Positions 11,679 through 22,613 of a stretch of 64,000 nucleotides of DNA are shown here, piece after piece (positions within the stretch are counted from its first letter, which is position 1; each line of letters begins with the position of its first letter). The translations under genes and the position numbers were made by a program. The notes below the pieces were generated by a model that saw only the letters and a list, made by a program, of their open reading frames with translations, made no database searches and was not told where the DNA came from. This DNA is from Xanthomonas campestris pv. badrii (GTDB taxonomy: Bacteria > Pseudomonadota > Gammaproteobacteria > Xanthomonadales > Xanthomonadaceae). Location of the stretch: assembly GCF_012848175.1 (NCBI RefSeq), contig NZ_CP051651.1, positions 744,001 through 808,000 on the forward strand. Reading direction: 5' to 3'.

Positions 11679-12197
11679 CTATTGCCCCAGACGTGGACGC
11701 AGTGTCGCCAGGTTGCAGGGTCTGGTGCGTGCATCCAGTTGCGCGCGCACGATCTTTTCCCACGCCGTGCGGCAGGCCGAGGTGGAACCGGGCAGGCAGA
11801 ACACGAAGCTGTGGTTGGCCAGCCCCGCAAACGCGCGCGATTGCAGCGAGGACGTCCCGATTTCGTCAACGCTGACCGCACGGAACATCTCGCCGAAGCC
11901 GGGCATCAGCTTGTCCAGCAGCGGAGTGATCGCCTCCGGCGTACTGTCACGGCCGGTGAAGCCGGTGCCGCCGGTGACCAGGATGCCGTCGATCTGCGTA
12001 TCGGCGATCCAGCCCGACACGATCGCACGCATGCGGTAACGGTCGTCCGGACACAGTGCACGCGCGTGCAGCACATGGCCTTCCTGGGTGAGGGCATCGG
12101 CCAGGTAGTCGCCGGAGCGATCGTCGGCCAGGGTGCGGCTGTCGGACACGGTCAGCACGCACAGGCGCAAGGGGATGAAGTCGGGAGTCGATGGCAT
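11679..12197 (-). CDS. moaB: molybdenum cofactor biosynthesis protein MoaB
   Basis: 172 aa. MoaB/MogA-type proteins adenylylate molybdopterin before metal insertion; MoaB forms without the second activity also exist. The family motif TGGTGFTGRDSTPEAI (about residues 75-90) is intact, with VLTVSDSR at the N-terminus and the FCLPGST segment (about 133-139). No other moa gene lies in this window, so its pathway partners are elsewhere. Cytosolic. Start ATG at 12197; the upstream 416-bp interval holds repeats only. Confidence 0.9.
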   Translation of the reverse strand: MPSTPDFIPLRLCVLTVSDSRTLADDRSGDYLADALTQEGHVLHARALCPDDRYRMRAIVSGWIADTQIDGILVTGGTGFTGRDSTPEAITPLLDKLMPGFGEMFRAVSVDEIGTSSLQSRAFAGLANHSFVFCLPGSTSACRTAWEKIVRAQLDARTRPCNLATLRPRLGQ

Positions 12198-12298
12198 GCG
12201 CCAAGCCTAGCGAGCCTGGCGGGCCGGGTACAGCGCCGCGGTGTGAAGCTGCGCAGAGCGCGTCACTATGGGGCATCGTCTGACGCGTCGCTCTTAGC

Positions 12299-12492
12299 CC
12301 CTCTCCCCGCGGGAGAGGGGTTGGGGTGAGGGTACGGGCGAAGCCTGCATGGCAGCACTTCTCACATCGGAGACACAAGGCTGCAGTGATCGGCAGATCA
12401 CCGAGCATTGGCAATCAGTTACTGCCTAAGCATCGCAGGTTTGCTCGCACCCTCATCCGGCGCTGCGCGCCACCTTCTCCCGAGGGGAGAAG
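12299..12492. repeat. inverted pair of REP-like intergenic elements
   Basis: The first element begins at about 12299 with the perfect hairpin CCCTCTCCC-cgc-GGGAGAGGG, followed by TTGGGGTGAGGGTACGGGCG. The second (about 12441-12492), read on the other strand, has the same plan: TTCTCCCC-tc-GGGAGAA, then a GC-rich spacer and GGATGAGGGTGCGAGCAA. They face each other about 100 bp apart, as in REP doublets. They fill most of the 12198-12613 gap between moaB and OGT; no gene is seen there. Confidence 0.7.
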
Positions 12493-12572
12493 AACGCAGG
12501 TCTGTCGGCAGCGGTTGGCTCAACTCCGTTGCAGGCAGCGGCTTGAATCACAATCGTCCACAACACACCCTT

Positions 12573-12592
12573 GGCATGGCATGGCATGGCAT
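12573..12592. repeat. four tandem GGCAT units
   Basis: GGCAT is repeated four times without interruption, 21 bp beyond the stop codon of the OGT gene (which reads the other way). A simple sequence repeat of this sort can change length by slippage, but here it lies in untranslated DNA. Confidence 0.8.
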
Positions 12593-12613
12593 GCCACAAC
12601 CACCAACGACCCC

Positions 12614-14316
12614 CTAAATCCCCAACCAACCACGCTCCCGCGCCATTACCTGCAGCAGGGCTGCGAGATCGTCCGCAAACCCATCCATATCGAAAACGCC
12701 GCTGCGCTGTCGTTGCTCGGCAAGACGCGCGCGGACATCAGTCAGCAGGTGGGGATGGTTAGCCAGCTCGATGGCGTTGGCCACAAACGCGGCGTCATCG
12801 GCCACGTTCATCTGCTCCAGCCCCAGGTGATGATTCAGGCTGCCAGCCACACGCGCCGCAAACGTCTCGCCGGGCGTCGTCAGCACCGGGCAGCCTGCCC
12901 ATAACGCATCGGAGGCGGTGGTGTGCGCGTTGTAGGGATGCGTGTCCAAAAACAGATCCGCATGCCGGTAGCGCGCCAGGTACTGCGCGTGCGGCAACTT
13001 CGGCATGAACACCAAACGCTGCGGATCCACGCCCTGCGCCTGTGCCACCGCACGCAACCGCGCATCGGCCTGGCCTGGGCCGGAAAGCAGCCACAGCACG
13101 CTGCCCGGTGCTGCGCGCAGCACCGCCAGCATGCGGGCCATGCTGCGCGCATTGAGCTTGTAGCTGTTGTTGAAGCAGCACAGCACCACGCCATGCTCGG
13201 GCAGGCCGCAGTCCGCACGCGAGGGCGGCACGGCAACCGTGCGCGAGGTGTCCGACGGTTGAAACACGCGAGGCAAACGCAGTACCTGCTCGCTGTAGCA
13301 CGGCGCCAACGACGGGGGCAGCGCGAAGGCATCGCCCAGCACGTAATCCATCCAGGGCGCACCGGAGGTGCCCGGGTAGGCCAGCCAGTTGATCTGCACC
13401 GGTGCCGGGCGCAAGGCGAACACTTCCGGCCGTCCGCCACCGCCCCAGCCGCGCAGATCGAACAGCACATCGATGCCGTGCGCGCGGATGTGCCGGGCCG
13501 CTTCCACATGCCCCAGCGTGGTCACGTCGTGCAGCGTGGTGGCACGCGCAAGCCGCGCACGGATTTGGCTTCCGTCATCGTGGCTGGTGGCGAACAGATG
13601 CACCTGCAGCCCCGGCTGACGCTGCTGCAAGGCTTCCAACAGCGCCACCGTCAGCAAGCCGGTGGGATGCGCACCGAAGCCGTTGGAGACGAAACCGATC
13701 CGCAATGCGCCCTGTCGGCGCAGCGCCACCGGCGGCAGTGGCGGCAACATCGTCGCGATGGCCTGCGCGCGGGTCCGTGCGCAGGCCAGCTGTTCGGCCG
13801 CGCTGGCGTCTTCGCTGAGGAATGCGAACGGCTCCACCGCCGCAGCGCCTTGCGCCACTGCCGCACGCACCTGCGTGGACAGCACCTCCACATCGCGCCA
13901 ATCGCACAGGCGACGCCGCCAGTTGAGCAATTGCGCGGCGATGTATGGCTCGTCGGGAAGCAGCCGGTACGCGCGCGCATAGGCCGCGGCGGCCTGTTCC
14001 GGCTGGCCGGCGTCTTCCAGCGCATGGCCCAGCCACAGCGCAATCCCCGGATGCTGCGGCACCAGCTCGGACGCCTGCTGGAGCAGGTGGGCCGCTTCGG
14101 CATGCCGTGCCTGTGCCCAGCGCACCCGGCCCAGCCGTGCAATCGCCTCCGGGTGGCCCGGCTGCAGCAGCAGTGCGCCTTGCACCGCCTGCTCGCCGGC
14201 CGCGGTGGCGCCCATGCCGAGTTCGGCGTCGGCCAGCATCAACCACGCCACGAAATCGCCGGGCCGGTGCCGTACCGCCTCGCGCAGCTGCAGCAGCTCG
14301 CGCGGGACCTGCGCAC

Positions 14317-14320
<4 letters not shown>
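12614..14320 (-). CDS. SPINDLY-type protein O-GlcNAc transferase (GT41) with N-terminal TPRs
   Basis: 568 aa from a GTG at 14320 that overlaps the prfA stop (GTGA). This start gives exactly the length I recall for the X. campestris O-GlcNAc transferase. TPR-like helices fill residues 1-150 ([47 protein letters not shown]). The GT41 catalytic part has FGAHPTGLL (His218), [10 protein letters not shown] (Lys388) and the UDP-binding region [14 protein letters not shown]...[16 protein letters not shown]. His218 and Lys388 match residues I remember as essential in the crystallised homologue. It probably glycosylates cytosolic proteins from UDP-GlcNAc; bacterial substrates are poorly known. It occupies the place after prfA that prmC has in E. 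coli. Confidence 0.92.
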
Positions 14321-15379
<1,059 letters not shown>

Positions 15380-15402
<23 letters not shown>

Positions 15403-16678
15403 CAGTCCTCACGATCGGGGTAGCTACAGGGGGATGTTGGTAACCGGGCTTTTCCGGAAACAGCCGGTCGGCTGCGCTGGTCAGTTCCAGGTCGTTGTTG
15501 AGCGCGGCATCGCGCAGCGCGGCGGTGGGCGGGTGCAGCAGGCGGTTGGTCAGCGCATGCGCCAACTGTTCCAGCACTTCATCGGCCGGTTTGCCGTTGT
15601 GCAATTGCTGGCGCGCCTTGGCCAGCAGTTCGTCGCGGGTGCTGTCGCCGAAGGCGCGCAAGCGCTTCAGCGGGGCCTGGCGCGCATTGGCCTGCACGGT
15701 CTCGACGTAGCGCGCCACCTGCAGGTCGATGATGGCCTCGGCCTGGTCGGCGGCCTCGCGGCGGCTGCGGCGGTTGTCTTCGACCGCGCGCTCCAGGTCG
15801 TCCACCGTGTACAGGTAGGCATCGCCGAGCTCGGCCACCGAGGCCTCGATATCGCGCGGTACTGCCAGGTCGAACAGCAGCATCGGCTTGCGTTTGCGCG
15901 CGCGCAGCGCCTGTTCCACCTGCGCCCGGGTCACCACCGGCTCGCGCGCAGCGGTGGCCGAAAACACCACGTCGGCCTCGGCCAGGTGGCGTTCCAGGTC
16001 GGTCAGCGGCAGCGCGTAGCCGCCGTGCTGGCTAGCCAGGGTCTGCGCATGGGCGAGGGTGCGGTTGGCGATCAGCAGGCGCCGCACCCGGCCTTCGCTC
16101 AGGTGCTTGGCAGCCAGTTCGATGGTCTCGCCGGCACCGACCAGCAGCACCGTCGATTCGTTGAGCCGGGCAAACGACTCTTGTGCCAGGCGCACCGCGG
16201 TGGACGCCACCGACACCGGATTGGCGCCAACGCGGGTATCGGTGCGCGCGCGCTTGGCGACCGAGAACGTCTGCTGGAACAGGCGATCCAGCCCGCTGCC
16301 CAGCGCGCCGTGCGCGCGCGCCACGGCCCAGGCGTCCTTCACCTGGCCCAGGATCTGCGGCTCGCCCAGCACCATCGAGTCCAGCCCGGTCGCCACCCGA
16401 AACAGATGGCGTACCGCAGCGGCGTCCTGGTGCTGGTAAAGATGGCCACCCAATCCCGGCGCCTGTGCATCCAGCCAGCCGGCCAGTGTCTGGGCATCGT
16501 CGGCCATCGCATACAGCTCGGTGCGGTTGCAGGTGGACAGCAGCGCGGCCTCGCTTACCTGGGGCAGCGCACGCAGCGATTCGAGCGCGCGCGGCAGCGC
16601 ATCACCTGCGAACGCCGCGCGTTCGCGCAGGTCCACAGGTGCGGTCTGGTGATTCAGTCCGAGCACCCACAACGTCAT
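15380..16678 (-). CDS. hemA: glutamyl-tRNA reductase
   Basis: 432 aa. First step of C5 tetrapyrrole synthesis: NADPH-dependent reduction of Glu-tRNA to glutamate-1-semialdehyde, in the cytosol. The catalytic Cys50 is in [12 protein letters not shown]. The NADPH site ([17 protein letters not shown], about 180-196) and the C-terminal dimerisation helices (ATRD-like [17 protein letters not shown]) are present. The N-terminus [20 protein letters not shown] matches the family, supporting the ATG at 16678. Divergent from the TPR gene with only 65 bp between starts; TAAAAT on the minus strand (16721-16726) is a possible -10. Confidence 0.98.
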
Positions 16679-16743
16679 TGTTCAGTTGCTTGCGATAAGC
16701 TGGCGGCCATTCAGGGCCCCATTTTACGGCCCGGTTGCCCCCG

Positions 16744-18432
16744 ATGCCTGTACCGATTCGCATCCTGTGTGTTCTTTTGCTGGTCGCAGTCTCCGCCAGT
16801 GCCACTGCAGCACCGAAGAAAGCAGCGCCCACCGCCGCCGCCGGCAGTGCCGGTACCTCCTCGCTGGAGCCCGTGCTGGCAGGCGAATTCGCCTTGCAGG
16901 CCGGCCAGCTGGACGAGGCCGCCCGCGCCTATCTGGACGCCGCCAAGGCCGAAGCCGGCGACGCCGGGCTGGCCGAACGCGCCGCCCGCATCGCCATGCT
17001 GGCCAATGACGACCCGCGCGCCATCGAAGCCCTGGCGCTGTGGCGCGCCCGCGCGCCGTCGTCGATGTCCATGCGCAGCACCGAGGCCTCGCTGGCCCTG
17101 CGCCGCAACGATCTTCGCACTGCGCGCCGCGACTTGCTCGGCCTGCTCAAGGAGCCCGACCCGCGCGGCTGGCGCTTTGCGCTGATCGCACTGGCCAATG
17201 GCGGCCGCGAGCCGGAGGCCTCGGCCGACGTGCTCGAAGACCTGGTCAAGGCCGGCGCCATTCCCAACCAGATCGAGGCTTGGCAGGAATTCGGCCGGCT
17301 GGCGCTGCGCATGGAACGCCCGGCGCTGGCCAAGCGCATCGTCGACGAGGTGGTGCGCCGCTTCCCAGAGGAGCCGCGCGTGGCCTTGCTGCACGCCACC
17401 CAGCTGCAGCAGGAGGGCAAGAACGACGAGGCCCTGGCGCTGCTGAAGGCTGTCGAGCCGCAGGCCGTCAAGGACTCCGAACTGCGCGGCGCGCTGGCCT
17501 TTGCCTATGACGCCATGGGTCAGACCGAAGCTGCCGCGCGGGTGCTGTCCACCGGGCCGCAGGACACCCAGACCTACGGCCTGCGCGCCTCCATGCTGGC
17601 CAAGGAGAAGGACCGCAGCGCGCTGGAAGCGTTATATGGCGAGCTCAAGAGCAACGCGACCAAGCCGGACCCGGACCGCCGCCTGCTGCTGGGCAAGATC
17701 GCCGAATTCCTCAAGCGCTACGACGAGGCGGTGGAGTGGTACCGCGGCGTACCCGGCGGCCCGCAGCTGAGCGAGGCGCGCCTGCGCGCGGCCAGCGCAC
17801 TGTACGAGCTCGGCCGCAAACCCGAGGCGCTGGCCGAGGTGCGCGCGCTGCAGGGCGATGCCAGCGCCGACGACGATGCCCGCCGCGATGCCTATGTGCT
17901 GGAAGCCGAGCTGCATCAGCGTGCCGACGATGCCGCCGGCGAACTGGATGCCTTCGAGCGGGGCCTGGCCGCGTACCCGGACGACGGCGCGCTGCTGTAC
18001 GCCCGTGGCCTGGCCTGGGAGCGGCGCGACGACGTGCCGCGTGCGGAGGCCGACCTGCGCAAGATCCTGGTGGCCGAACCCGAAAACGTCGCAGCGCTGA
18101 ACGCGCTGGGCTACACGCTGGCCGACCGCACTACCCGCTACAAGGAGGCACTGGCGCTGATCGACCGCGCCCGCACCGCCGATCCGGACAACCCGGCCAT
18201 CGTCGACAGCTACGGCTGGGTGCTGTATCGCATGGGCCGGACCAAGGAAGCGCTGGTGCAGCTGCGCCGCGCCTGGGCGCTGGTCAAGGACCCGGAGATC
18301 GCCGCGCATGTGGGCGAAGTGCTGTGGGTCAGCGGCAAGCAGGACGAAGCGCGGCGCTACTTCGATGAAGCCCGCCGGCTGGATCCGGACAACCGTGCCC
18401 TGCAGCGCGCAATCGAGAAGTTTGGCCTGTGA
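16744..18432 (+). CDS. exported tetratricopeptide repeat protein
   Basis: 562 aa from the ATG at 16744; a TTG three codons upstream is the alternative. Residues 1-23 are a signal peptide ([15 protein letters not shown]). The rest is a continuous array of helical TPR-like repeats. Near the C-terminus are canonical ones ([58 protein letters not shown]). TPR scaffolds mediate protein binding, and an exported one next to lolB suggests an envelope assembly role, though that is inference from context. The stop overlaps the lolB GTG by two bases (GTGA). Confidence 0.88.
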   Translation: MPVPIRILCVLLLVAVSASATAAPKKAAPTAAAGSAGTSSLEPVLAGEFALQAGQLDEAARAYLDAAKAEAGDAGLAERAARIAMLANDDPRAIEALALWRARAPSSMSMRSTEASLALRRNDLRTARRDLLGLLKEPDPRGWRFALIALANGGREPEASADVLEDLVKAGAIPNQIEAWQEFGRLALRMERPALAKRIVDEVVRRFPEEPRVALLHATQLQQEGKNDEALALLKAVEPQAVKDSELRGALAFAYDAMGQTEAAARVLSTGPQDTQTYGLRASMLAKEKDRSALEALYGELKSNATKPDPDRRLLLGKIAEFLKRYDEAVEWYRGVPGGPQLSEARLRAASALYELGRKPEALAEVRALQGDASADDDARRDAYVLEAELHQRADDAAGELDAFERGLAAYPDDGALLYARGLAWERRDDVPRAEADLRKILVAEPENVAALNALGYTLADRTTRYKEALALIDRARTADPDNPAIVDSYGWVLYRMGRTKEALVQLRRAWALVKDPEIAAHVGEVLWVSGKQDEARRYFDEARRLDPDNRALQRAIEKFGL

Positions 18433-19082
18433 GCGTTTCGCTGCGCACACTGGCCCTGAGCGGGCTGGTGCTGCTGGGTCTCTCCGGCTGCGTCAGCGTG
18501 CCGCGCGGGCAGGGGGGTGCTGCGGCCGTGGTCGAGCGCGTCTCCGATGAGGCGCGCACCGCAGAAGCGGCACGCCAGGCCTGGTTGCAGGCGCATCCGC
18601 AGTGGTCCTTCCAGGGGCGGGTAGCGATCAGCAAAGGCCGCGACGGCGGCAGTGGCCGCATCGACTGGCAACAGGACGGCGCGCACTACCGCGTCCAGCT
18701 CAGCGCGCCGGTGACCCGGCAGAGCTGGGTGCTCACGGGCGACAGTGCCACCGGTGCCGGTCGCATCGAAGGGCTGGACGGCGGTCCGCGCAGCGGGCCG
18801 GATGCCGAGCAGGTGCTGCGCGAGGCCACCGGCTGGACCATTCCGGTCAACCAGATGCCGGACTGGGTGCGCGCGCTGCGGATCGCCGAGGCCGGTGCGC
18901 AGCGGGTCGACCTGGACGCCGCAGGGCGCCCGCGCACCGTGCAACAGGATGGCTGGACCATCGATTTCCTGGCATGGGCGCCGGCCGGCGATGGCCAGCC
19001 GGAACTGCCGCAGCGCATCGAAGCCCATAACGGCAGCGCCAAGGTCCGCCTGCTGGTGGATCAATGGGCGGTCTCGCCCTGA
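18429..19082 (+). CDS. lolB: outer-membrane lipoprotein insertase LolB
   Basis: 217 aa, GTG start inside the stop of the TPR gene. LolB receives lipoproteins from LolA and inserts them into the outer membrane. A lipoprotein signal ends at LSGC (Cys21). The mature part follows the LolB beta-barrel pattern ([21 protein letters not shown], then [18 protein letters not shown]). LolB-ispE-prs is a conserved gammaproteobacterial order, which adds support. Its TGA shares one base with the ispE ATG. Confidence 0.93.
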   Translation: MSVSLRTLALSGLVLLGLSGCVSVPRGQGGAAAVVERVSDEARTAEAARQAWLQAHPQWSFQGRVAISKGRDGGSGRIDWQQDGAHYRVQLSAPVTRQSWVLTGDSATGAGRIEGLDGGPRSGPDAEQVLREATGWTIPVNQMPDWVRALRIAEAGAQRVDLDAAGRPRTVQQDGWTIDFLAWAPAGDGQPELPQRIEAHNGSAKVRLLVDQWAVSP

Positions 19083-19948
19083 TGTCTGTGCAGGAAGGGT
19101 GGTCGGTGTGGCCCGCGCCGGCCAAGCTGAATCTGTTTCTGCAGATCACCGGGCGCCGCGCCGATGGCTACCACCTGCTGCAGACGGTGTTCCGGCTGCT
19201 GGCCTGGGGGGACACCATTCATCTTCGTGTGCGCAATGACGGCCGGATCCGGCGTATCGGCGACGGTCTGCCCGGCGTCGCCGAGGACCACGATCTGGTG
19301 GTCCGGGCGGCGCGCCTGCTGCAGTCGGCCGCCGGCAGCCAGGCCGGCGCCGAGATCCGCGTCGACAAGCGCATCCCCGCCGGCGGCGGGTTCGGTGGCG
19401 GCTCGTCGGATGCGGCCACCGTGCTGGTCGCGCTCAATGCCTTGTGGGGCCTGGGTTTGCCGGTAGATGCACTGGCCGGGTTGGGCTTGCAGCTGGGTGC
19501 GGACGTGCCGGTGTTCGTGCGCGGGCACAACGCCTGGGCCGAGGGAGTGGGCGAGCAGCTGACCCCGGTGACGCTGGCGGAGGCGGCCTATGTGCTGGTG
19601 GATCCGGGCGTTCACGTGCCCACGCCCGCCTTATTTCAATCACAGGAATTGACGCGGGATGCTGCGCCCGCGAAAATAGCGGACTTCGCTTCCGGTTCTC
19701 TGCTCGACAATGCGTTCGAGCCGGTCCTGCGGCGCCGGGAACCCGCCGTCGAGGCCGCGTTCCAGGCGCTGTCCAGGATCGGAACGCCGCGTTTGACCGG
19801 GTCGGGAAGCGGCTGTTTCGTGGAATTCGCCACGCGCACTGCTGCAGAGCAGGCGCTGGTGCAGTTGCCGGGCAGCCTGCGGGCGTGGGTGGTGGAGGGT
19901 GCAGCGCGCTCGCCATTGCTCGACGCACTGGACGCGTTACAGGTTTGA
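19082..19948 (+). CDS. ispE: 4-diphosphocytidyl-2-C-methyl-D-erythritol kinase
   Basis: 288 aa from the ATG at 19082, which overlaps the lolB stop (TGATG). An in-frame ATG at 19064 would only add six residues within lolB. IspE phosphorylates CDP-ME in the non-mevalonate isoprenoid pathway. GHMP-kinase motifs are present: [12 protein letters not shown] at the N-terminus, the ATP loop [15 protein letters not shown] near residue 100, and the C-terminal [12 protein letters not shown]. Followed by tRNA-Gln after 3 bases. Confidence 0.97.
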   Translation: MSVQEGWSVWPAPAKLNLFLQITGRRADGYHLLQTVFRLLAWGDTIHLRVRNDGRIRRIGDGLPGVAEDHDLVVRAARLLQSAAGSQAGAEIRVDKRIPAGGGFGGGSSDAATVLVALNALWGLGLPVDALAGLGLQLGADVPVFVRGHNAWAEGVGEQLTPVTLAEAAYVLVDPGVHVPTPALFQSQELTRDAAPAKIADFASGSLLDNAFEPVLRRREPAVEAAFQALSRIGTPRLTGSGSGCFVEFATRTAAEQALVQLPGSLRAWVVEGAARSPLLDALDALQV

Positions 19949-19951
19949 TGC

Positions 19952-20028
19952 AGGGGCGTCGCCAAGAGGCCCAAGGCACCAGGTTTTGATCCTGGCATTC
20001 GTAGGTTCGAATCCTACCGCCCCTGCCA
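19952..20028 (+). tRNA. tRNA-Gln (anticodon TTG)
   Basis: 77 nt including an encoded CCA. The acceptor stem AGGGGCG/CGCCCCT has discriminator G. The anticodon arm CCAGG-TTTTGAT-CCTGG carries TTG at 19986-19988, and the T arm GTAGG-TTCGAAT-CCTAC is perfect. It follows ispE by 3 bases and precedes prs, as in E. coli relatives, so it may be processed from the same transcript. Confidence 0.97.
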
Positions 20029-20051
20029 GTTATTGATGCAGTGATGCAGTT

Positions 20052-20097
20052 GATGCAGGTCCCTCTGCAAAAGTCGTAGATGCAGATCCTTCTGCAA
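20052..20097 (+). repeat. two 19-nt stem-loop repeats in the prs leader
   Basis: GATGCAGGTCCCTCTGCAA (20052-20070) and GATGCAGATCCTTCTGCAA (20079-20097) recur with a 27-nt period. Each can fold as GCAG/CTGC around a short loop. More GATGCAG copies lie just before (20035-20049). They sit between tRNA-Gln and prs. Purpose unknown. Confidence 0.7.
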
Positions 20098-20100
20098 CAG

Positions 20101-20120
20101 CCCGCACATCCTTGTGCGGG
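20101..20120. repeat. palindrome with GCACATCC core
   Basis: CCCGCAC-atcctt-GTGCGGG, a 7-bp stem. The run of A after it means it would not be a terminator on the plus strand, and no gene converges on the other. A near relative (GCGCACATCCATGTGCGC) occurs at 29700-29717, so this is a dispersed element. Confidence 0.6.
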
Positions 20121-20199
20121 GATTAAAAAAACGCCTGGTTTCGTCTGGCGCTGTCCCGCTCCACCATCGCACGCTCTTCGCCGCCGCCCGAGAGATCCC

Positions 20200-21159
20200 A
20201 TGCAAGACCAACGTAACCTGCTGGTGTTCTCCGGCAATGCCAACAAGCCGCTTGCCCAGAGCATCTGCAAGGAGCTGGGTGTGCGCATGGGCAAGGCGCT
20301 GGTCACACGCTTTTCCGACGGCGAAGTGCAGGTCGAAATCGAGGAGAGCGTGCGCCGGCAGGAGGTGTTCGTCATCCAGCCGACCTGCGCACCGAGCGCG
20401 GAAAACCTGATGGAATTGCTGGTGCTGATCGACGCGCTCAAGCGCGCCAGTGCCCAGTCCGTCACCGCAGTGATCCCGTATTTCGGGTACTCGCGCCAGG
20501 ACCGTCGCATGCGCTCCTCGCGCGTGCCGATCACCGCCAAGGTCGCCGCCAAGATGATCTGCGCGATGGAGGCCGACCGCGTGCTGACGGTCGACCTGCA
20601 TGCCGACCAGATCCAGGGCTTTTTCGATGTGCCGGTCGACAACGTCTACGCCTCGCCGCTGCTGTTGGCCGACATCTGGCGCGCCTACGGCACCGACAAC
20701 CTGATCGTGGTCTCGCCGGACGTGGGTGGCGTGGTGCGCGCGCGCGCCGTCGCCAAGCGCCTGGACGATGCCGATCTGGCCATCATCGACAAGCGCCGTC
20801 CGCGCGCCAACGTCGCCACCGTGATGAACATCATCGGCGACGTGCAGGGCAAGACCTGCGTGCTGGTGGACGACCTGGTCGATACTGCCGGCACCTTGTG
20901 CGCCGCGGCCGCCGCGCTCAAGCAGCGCGGCGCACTCAAGGTGGTGGCCTACATCACTCACCCGGTGCTGTCTGGCCCCGCGGTGGACAACATCAACAAT
21001 TCACAGCTCGACGAGCTGGTGGTCACCGACACGATCCCGCTGAGCACTGCTGCTCGCACGTGCCCGAAGATCCGCCAGCTGAGCGTGGCCGAACTGCTGG
21101 CCGAGACCATCCGCCGCATCGCCTTCGGCGAATCGGTCAGCTCGCTCTACGTCGACTGA
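20200..21159 (+). CDS. prs: ribose-phosphate pyrophosphokinase (PRPP synthetase)
   Basis: 319 aa from the ATG at 20200 ([16 protein letters not shown]). The open frame extends upstream through the repeats but without similarity. It makes PRPP from ribose 5-phosphate and ATP for purine, pyrimidine, His and Trp synthesis. Visible motifs are the flexible FGYSRQDRR loop (about 95-103), the metal site [11 protein letters not shown] (about 130) and the PRPP loop [13 protein letters not shown] (about 215-227). Followed by rplY after a 111-bp interval holding a CCCGC/GCGGG hairpin. Confidence 0.98.
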   Translation: MQDQRNLLVFSGNANKPLAQSICKELGVRMGKALVTRFSDGEVQVEIEESVRRQEVFVIQPTCAPSAENLMELLVLIDALKRASAQSVTAVIPYFGYSRQDRRMRSSRVPITAKVAAKMICAMEADRVLTVDLHADQIQGFFDVPVDNVYASPLLLADIWRAYGTDNLIVVSPDVGGVVRARAVAKRLDDADLAIIDKRRPRANVATVMNIIGDVQGKTCVLVDDLVDTAGTLCAAAAALKQRGALKVVAYITHPVLSGPAVDNINNSQLDELVVTDTIPLSTAARTCPKIRQLSVAELLAETIRRIAFGESVSSLYVD

Positions 21160-21270
21160 TCCCGCATTCGGTGCCCGCTTTAGGCGGGTGCCGGTACCAC
21201 GTCTCTCCTGGTCGCGGGTGAGACGCTTCATCGCCGCGAGGCGGTATTCCAATCTAGGTAGTGAAACAAC

Positions 21271-21906
21271 ATGGCAAAGACTCACGAAATCAAGGTCGAG
21301 CGCCGCGCAGACGAGGGGAAGGGTGCGAGCCGCCGCCTGCGTCACGCTGGCGTCATTCCGGCCATCGTCTACGGTGGCGATCTGGAGCCGGTCAGCATCC
21401 AGCTCAACCATGAGCAGATCTGGCTCGCCCAGCAGAACGAGTGGTTCTACTCGTCGATCCTGGACCTGAACCTCAATGGCGACGTGCAGCAGGTGCTGCT
21501 GCGCGACATGCAGCGCCATCCGTTCAAGCAGCTGATCATGCACATCGACTTCCAGCGCGTCAGCGCCAACGAGAAGCTCAGCGCCGCCGTGCCGCTGCAC
21601 TTCATCAACGAAGCCAACTCGCCGGCCGGCAAGTCCAGCGAAGTGGTCGTCACCCACGAACTCAACGAAGTCCAGGTGGTCTGCCTGCCGAAGGACCTGC
21701 CGGAGTTCATCGAGATCGACCTCGGTGCCCTGGAAGTGGGCAACGTGATCCACCTGTCCGAGATCAAGCTGCCGGCCGGTGTCGAAATCCCGGAGCTGAA
21801 GCTGGGCAAGGAACACGACGTTGCCGTGGTGGCTGCCAAGCACGTGCGCGTCGAGGAAGAAGACGCTGCCGGTGAAGAAGGCAGCGAAGGCGCAGAGACC
21901 AAGTAA
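21271..21906 (+). CDS. rplY: 50S ribosomal protein L25, long (CTC) form
   Basis: 211 aa. The N-terminal L25 domain binds 5S rRNA ([26 protein letters not shown], residues about 11-36). A C-terminal TL5/CTC-type beta domain follows ([15 protein letters not shown]..., [22 protein letters not shown]). It ends with an acidic tail ([17 protein letters not shown]). E. coli has only the short form; the long form is usual in Xanthomonas. rplY-pth-ychF is a common gene order, and the 51-bp gap to pth suggests co-transcription. Confidence 0.97.
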   Translation: MAKTHEIKVERRADEGKGASRRLRHAGVIPAIVYGGDLEPVSIQLNHEQIWLAQQNEWFYSSILDLNLNGDVQQVLLRDMQRHPFKQLIMHIDFQRVSANEKLSAAVPLHFINEANSPAGKSSEVVVTHELNEVQVVCLPKDLPEFIEIDLGALEVGNVIHLSEIKLPAGVEIPELKLGKEHDVAVVAAKHVRVEEEDAAGEEGSEGAETK

Positions 21907-21957
21907 TCCGTTGGCCGATTCCTTGCAGCATGCGGGGAATCGGCTGCGGCCACTGGC

Positions 21958-22536
21958 ATGTCTGCACTTCGTCTGATCGTCGGGCTGGGCAATCCCGGTC
22001 CAGAACACGCGCAAACCCGGCACAACGCCGGGTTTCGTTTCGTCGATGCCCTCATCGAGCGCAGTGGCGCCCGCTGGAGCCTGGACAGCAAGTTGTTCGG
22101 CGAGACGGCCAAGGTCGATCTTGCGGGGCAGCCGGTCTGGCTGCTCAAGCCGGCCACCTTCATGAATCTCAGTGGCAAGTCGATCGCCGCCGCGTTGCGG
22201 TTCTGGAAGATCGAGCCGGAGCACTTGCTCGTCGCACACGACGAACTGGATCTGGCGCCGGGCACGGCACGGCTCAAGTTCGACGGCGGTCACGGCGGCC
22301 AGAACGGCCTGCGCGACACCATCCGCCTGCTCGGGCATGGCAAGTTCCACCGCTTGCGCATCGGCATCGGCCATCCCGGTCACAAGGACCGCGTGGTGCC
22401 ATGGGTGCTGGGGCGGGCAGGGCGCGAGGACGATGCAGCGATCGGCGCGGCGGTGGATGCAGCCATCGACGTGCTGCCGCTGGCAATGGCAGGCAATTTC
22501 AGCGAGGCGATGAAGCGCCTGCATACGGAAAAATAG
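21958..22536 (+). CDS. pth: peptidyl-tRNA hydrolase
   Basis: 192 aa. Cleaves the ester of peptidyl-tRNA released from stalled ribosomes. The catalytic His22 is in QTRHNAGF. Family motifs GLGNPGPEH (9-17), [12 protein letters not shown] (about 64-75), the HDELDLAPG segment (about 92-100) and [11 protein letters not shown] (about 109-119) are intact. The start codon ATG follows only a weak purine stretch (GCGGCCACTGGC), so initiation may depend on rplY translation. Directly followed by a repeat element and ychF. Confidence 0.97.
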   Translation: MSALRLIVGLGNPGPEHAQTRHNAGFRFVDALIERSGARWSLDSKLFGETAKVDLAGQPVWLLKPATFMNLSGKSIAAALRFWKIEPEHLLVAHDELDLAPGTARLKFDGGHGGQNGLRDTIRLLGHGKFHRLRIGIGHPGHKDRVVPWVLGRAGREDDAAIGAAVDAAIDVLPLAMAGNFSEAMKRLHTEK

Positions 22537-22601
22537 AGAATGGGGAATCGGGAATGGGAGGAGCGTTGTTCTTGCCATTCTCGATTCCCGATTCTCCATT
22601 C
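22536..22601. repeat. heptad-repeat stem-loop element (GGGAATC type)
   Basis: The left arm GAGAATGGGGAATCGGGAAT and the right arm (complement GAATGGAGAATCGGGAATCG) pair almost completely around about 20 bases. The building unit is a GGGAATC heptad. It starts on the last base of the pth stop and fills the gap to ychF. The same family appears at about 28375, 29519 and 33936. Confidence 0.75.
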
Positions 22602-22613
22602 ACTGGAAAACCC

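Noticed and set aside
20101..20130. Palindrome as a terminator before prs
   Set aside because: It is followed by A residues, not T, on the plus strand, and no minus-strand gene ends there.
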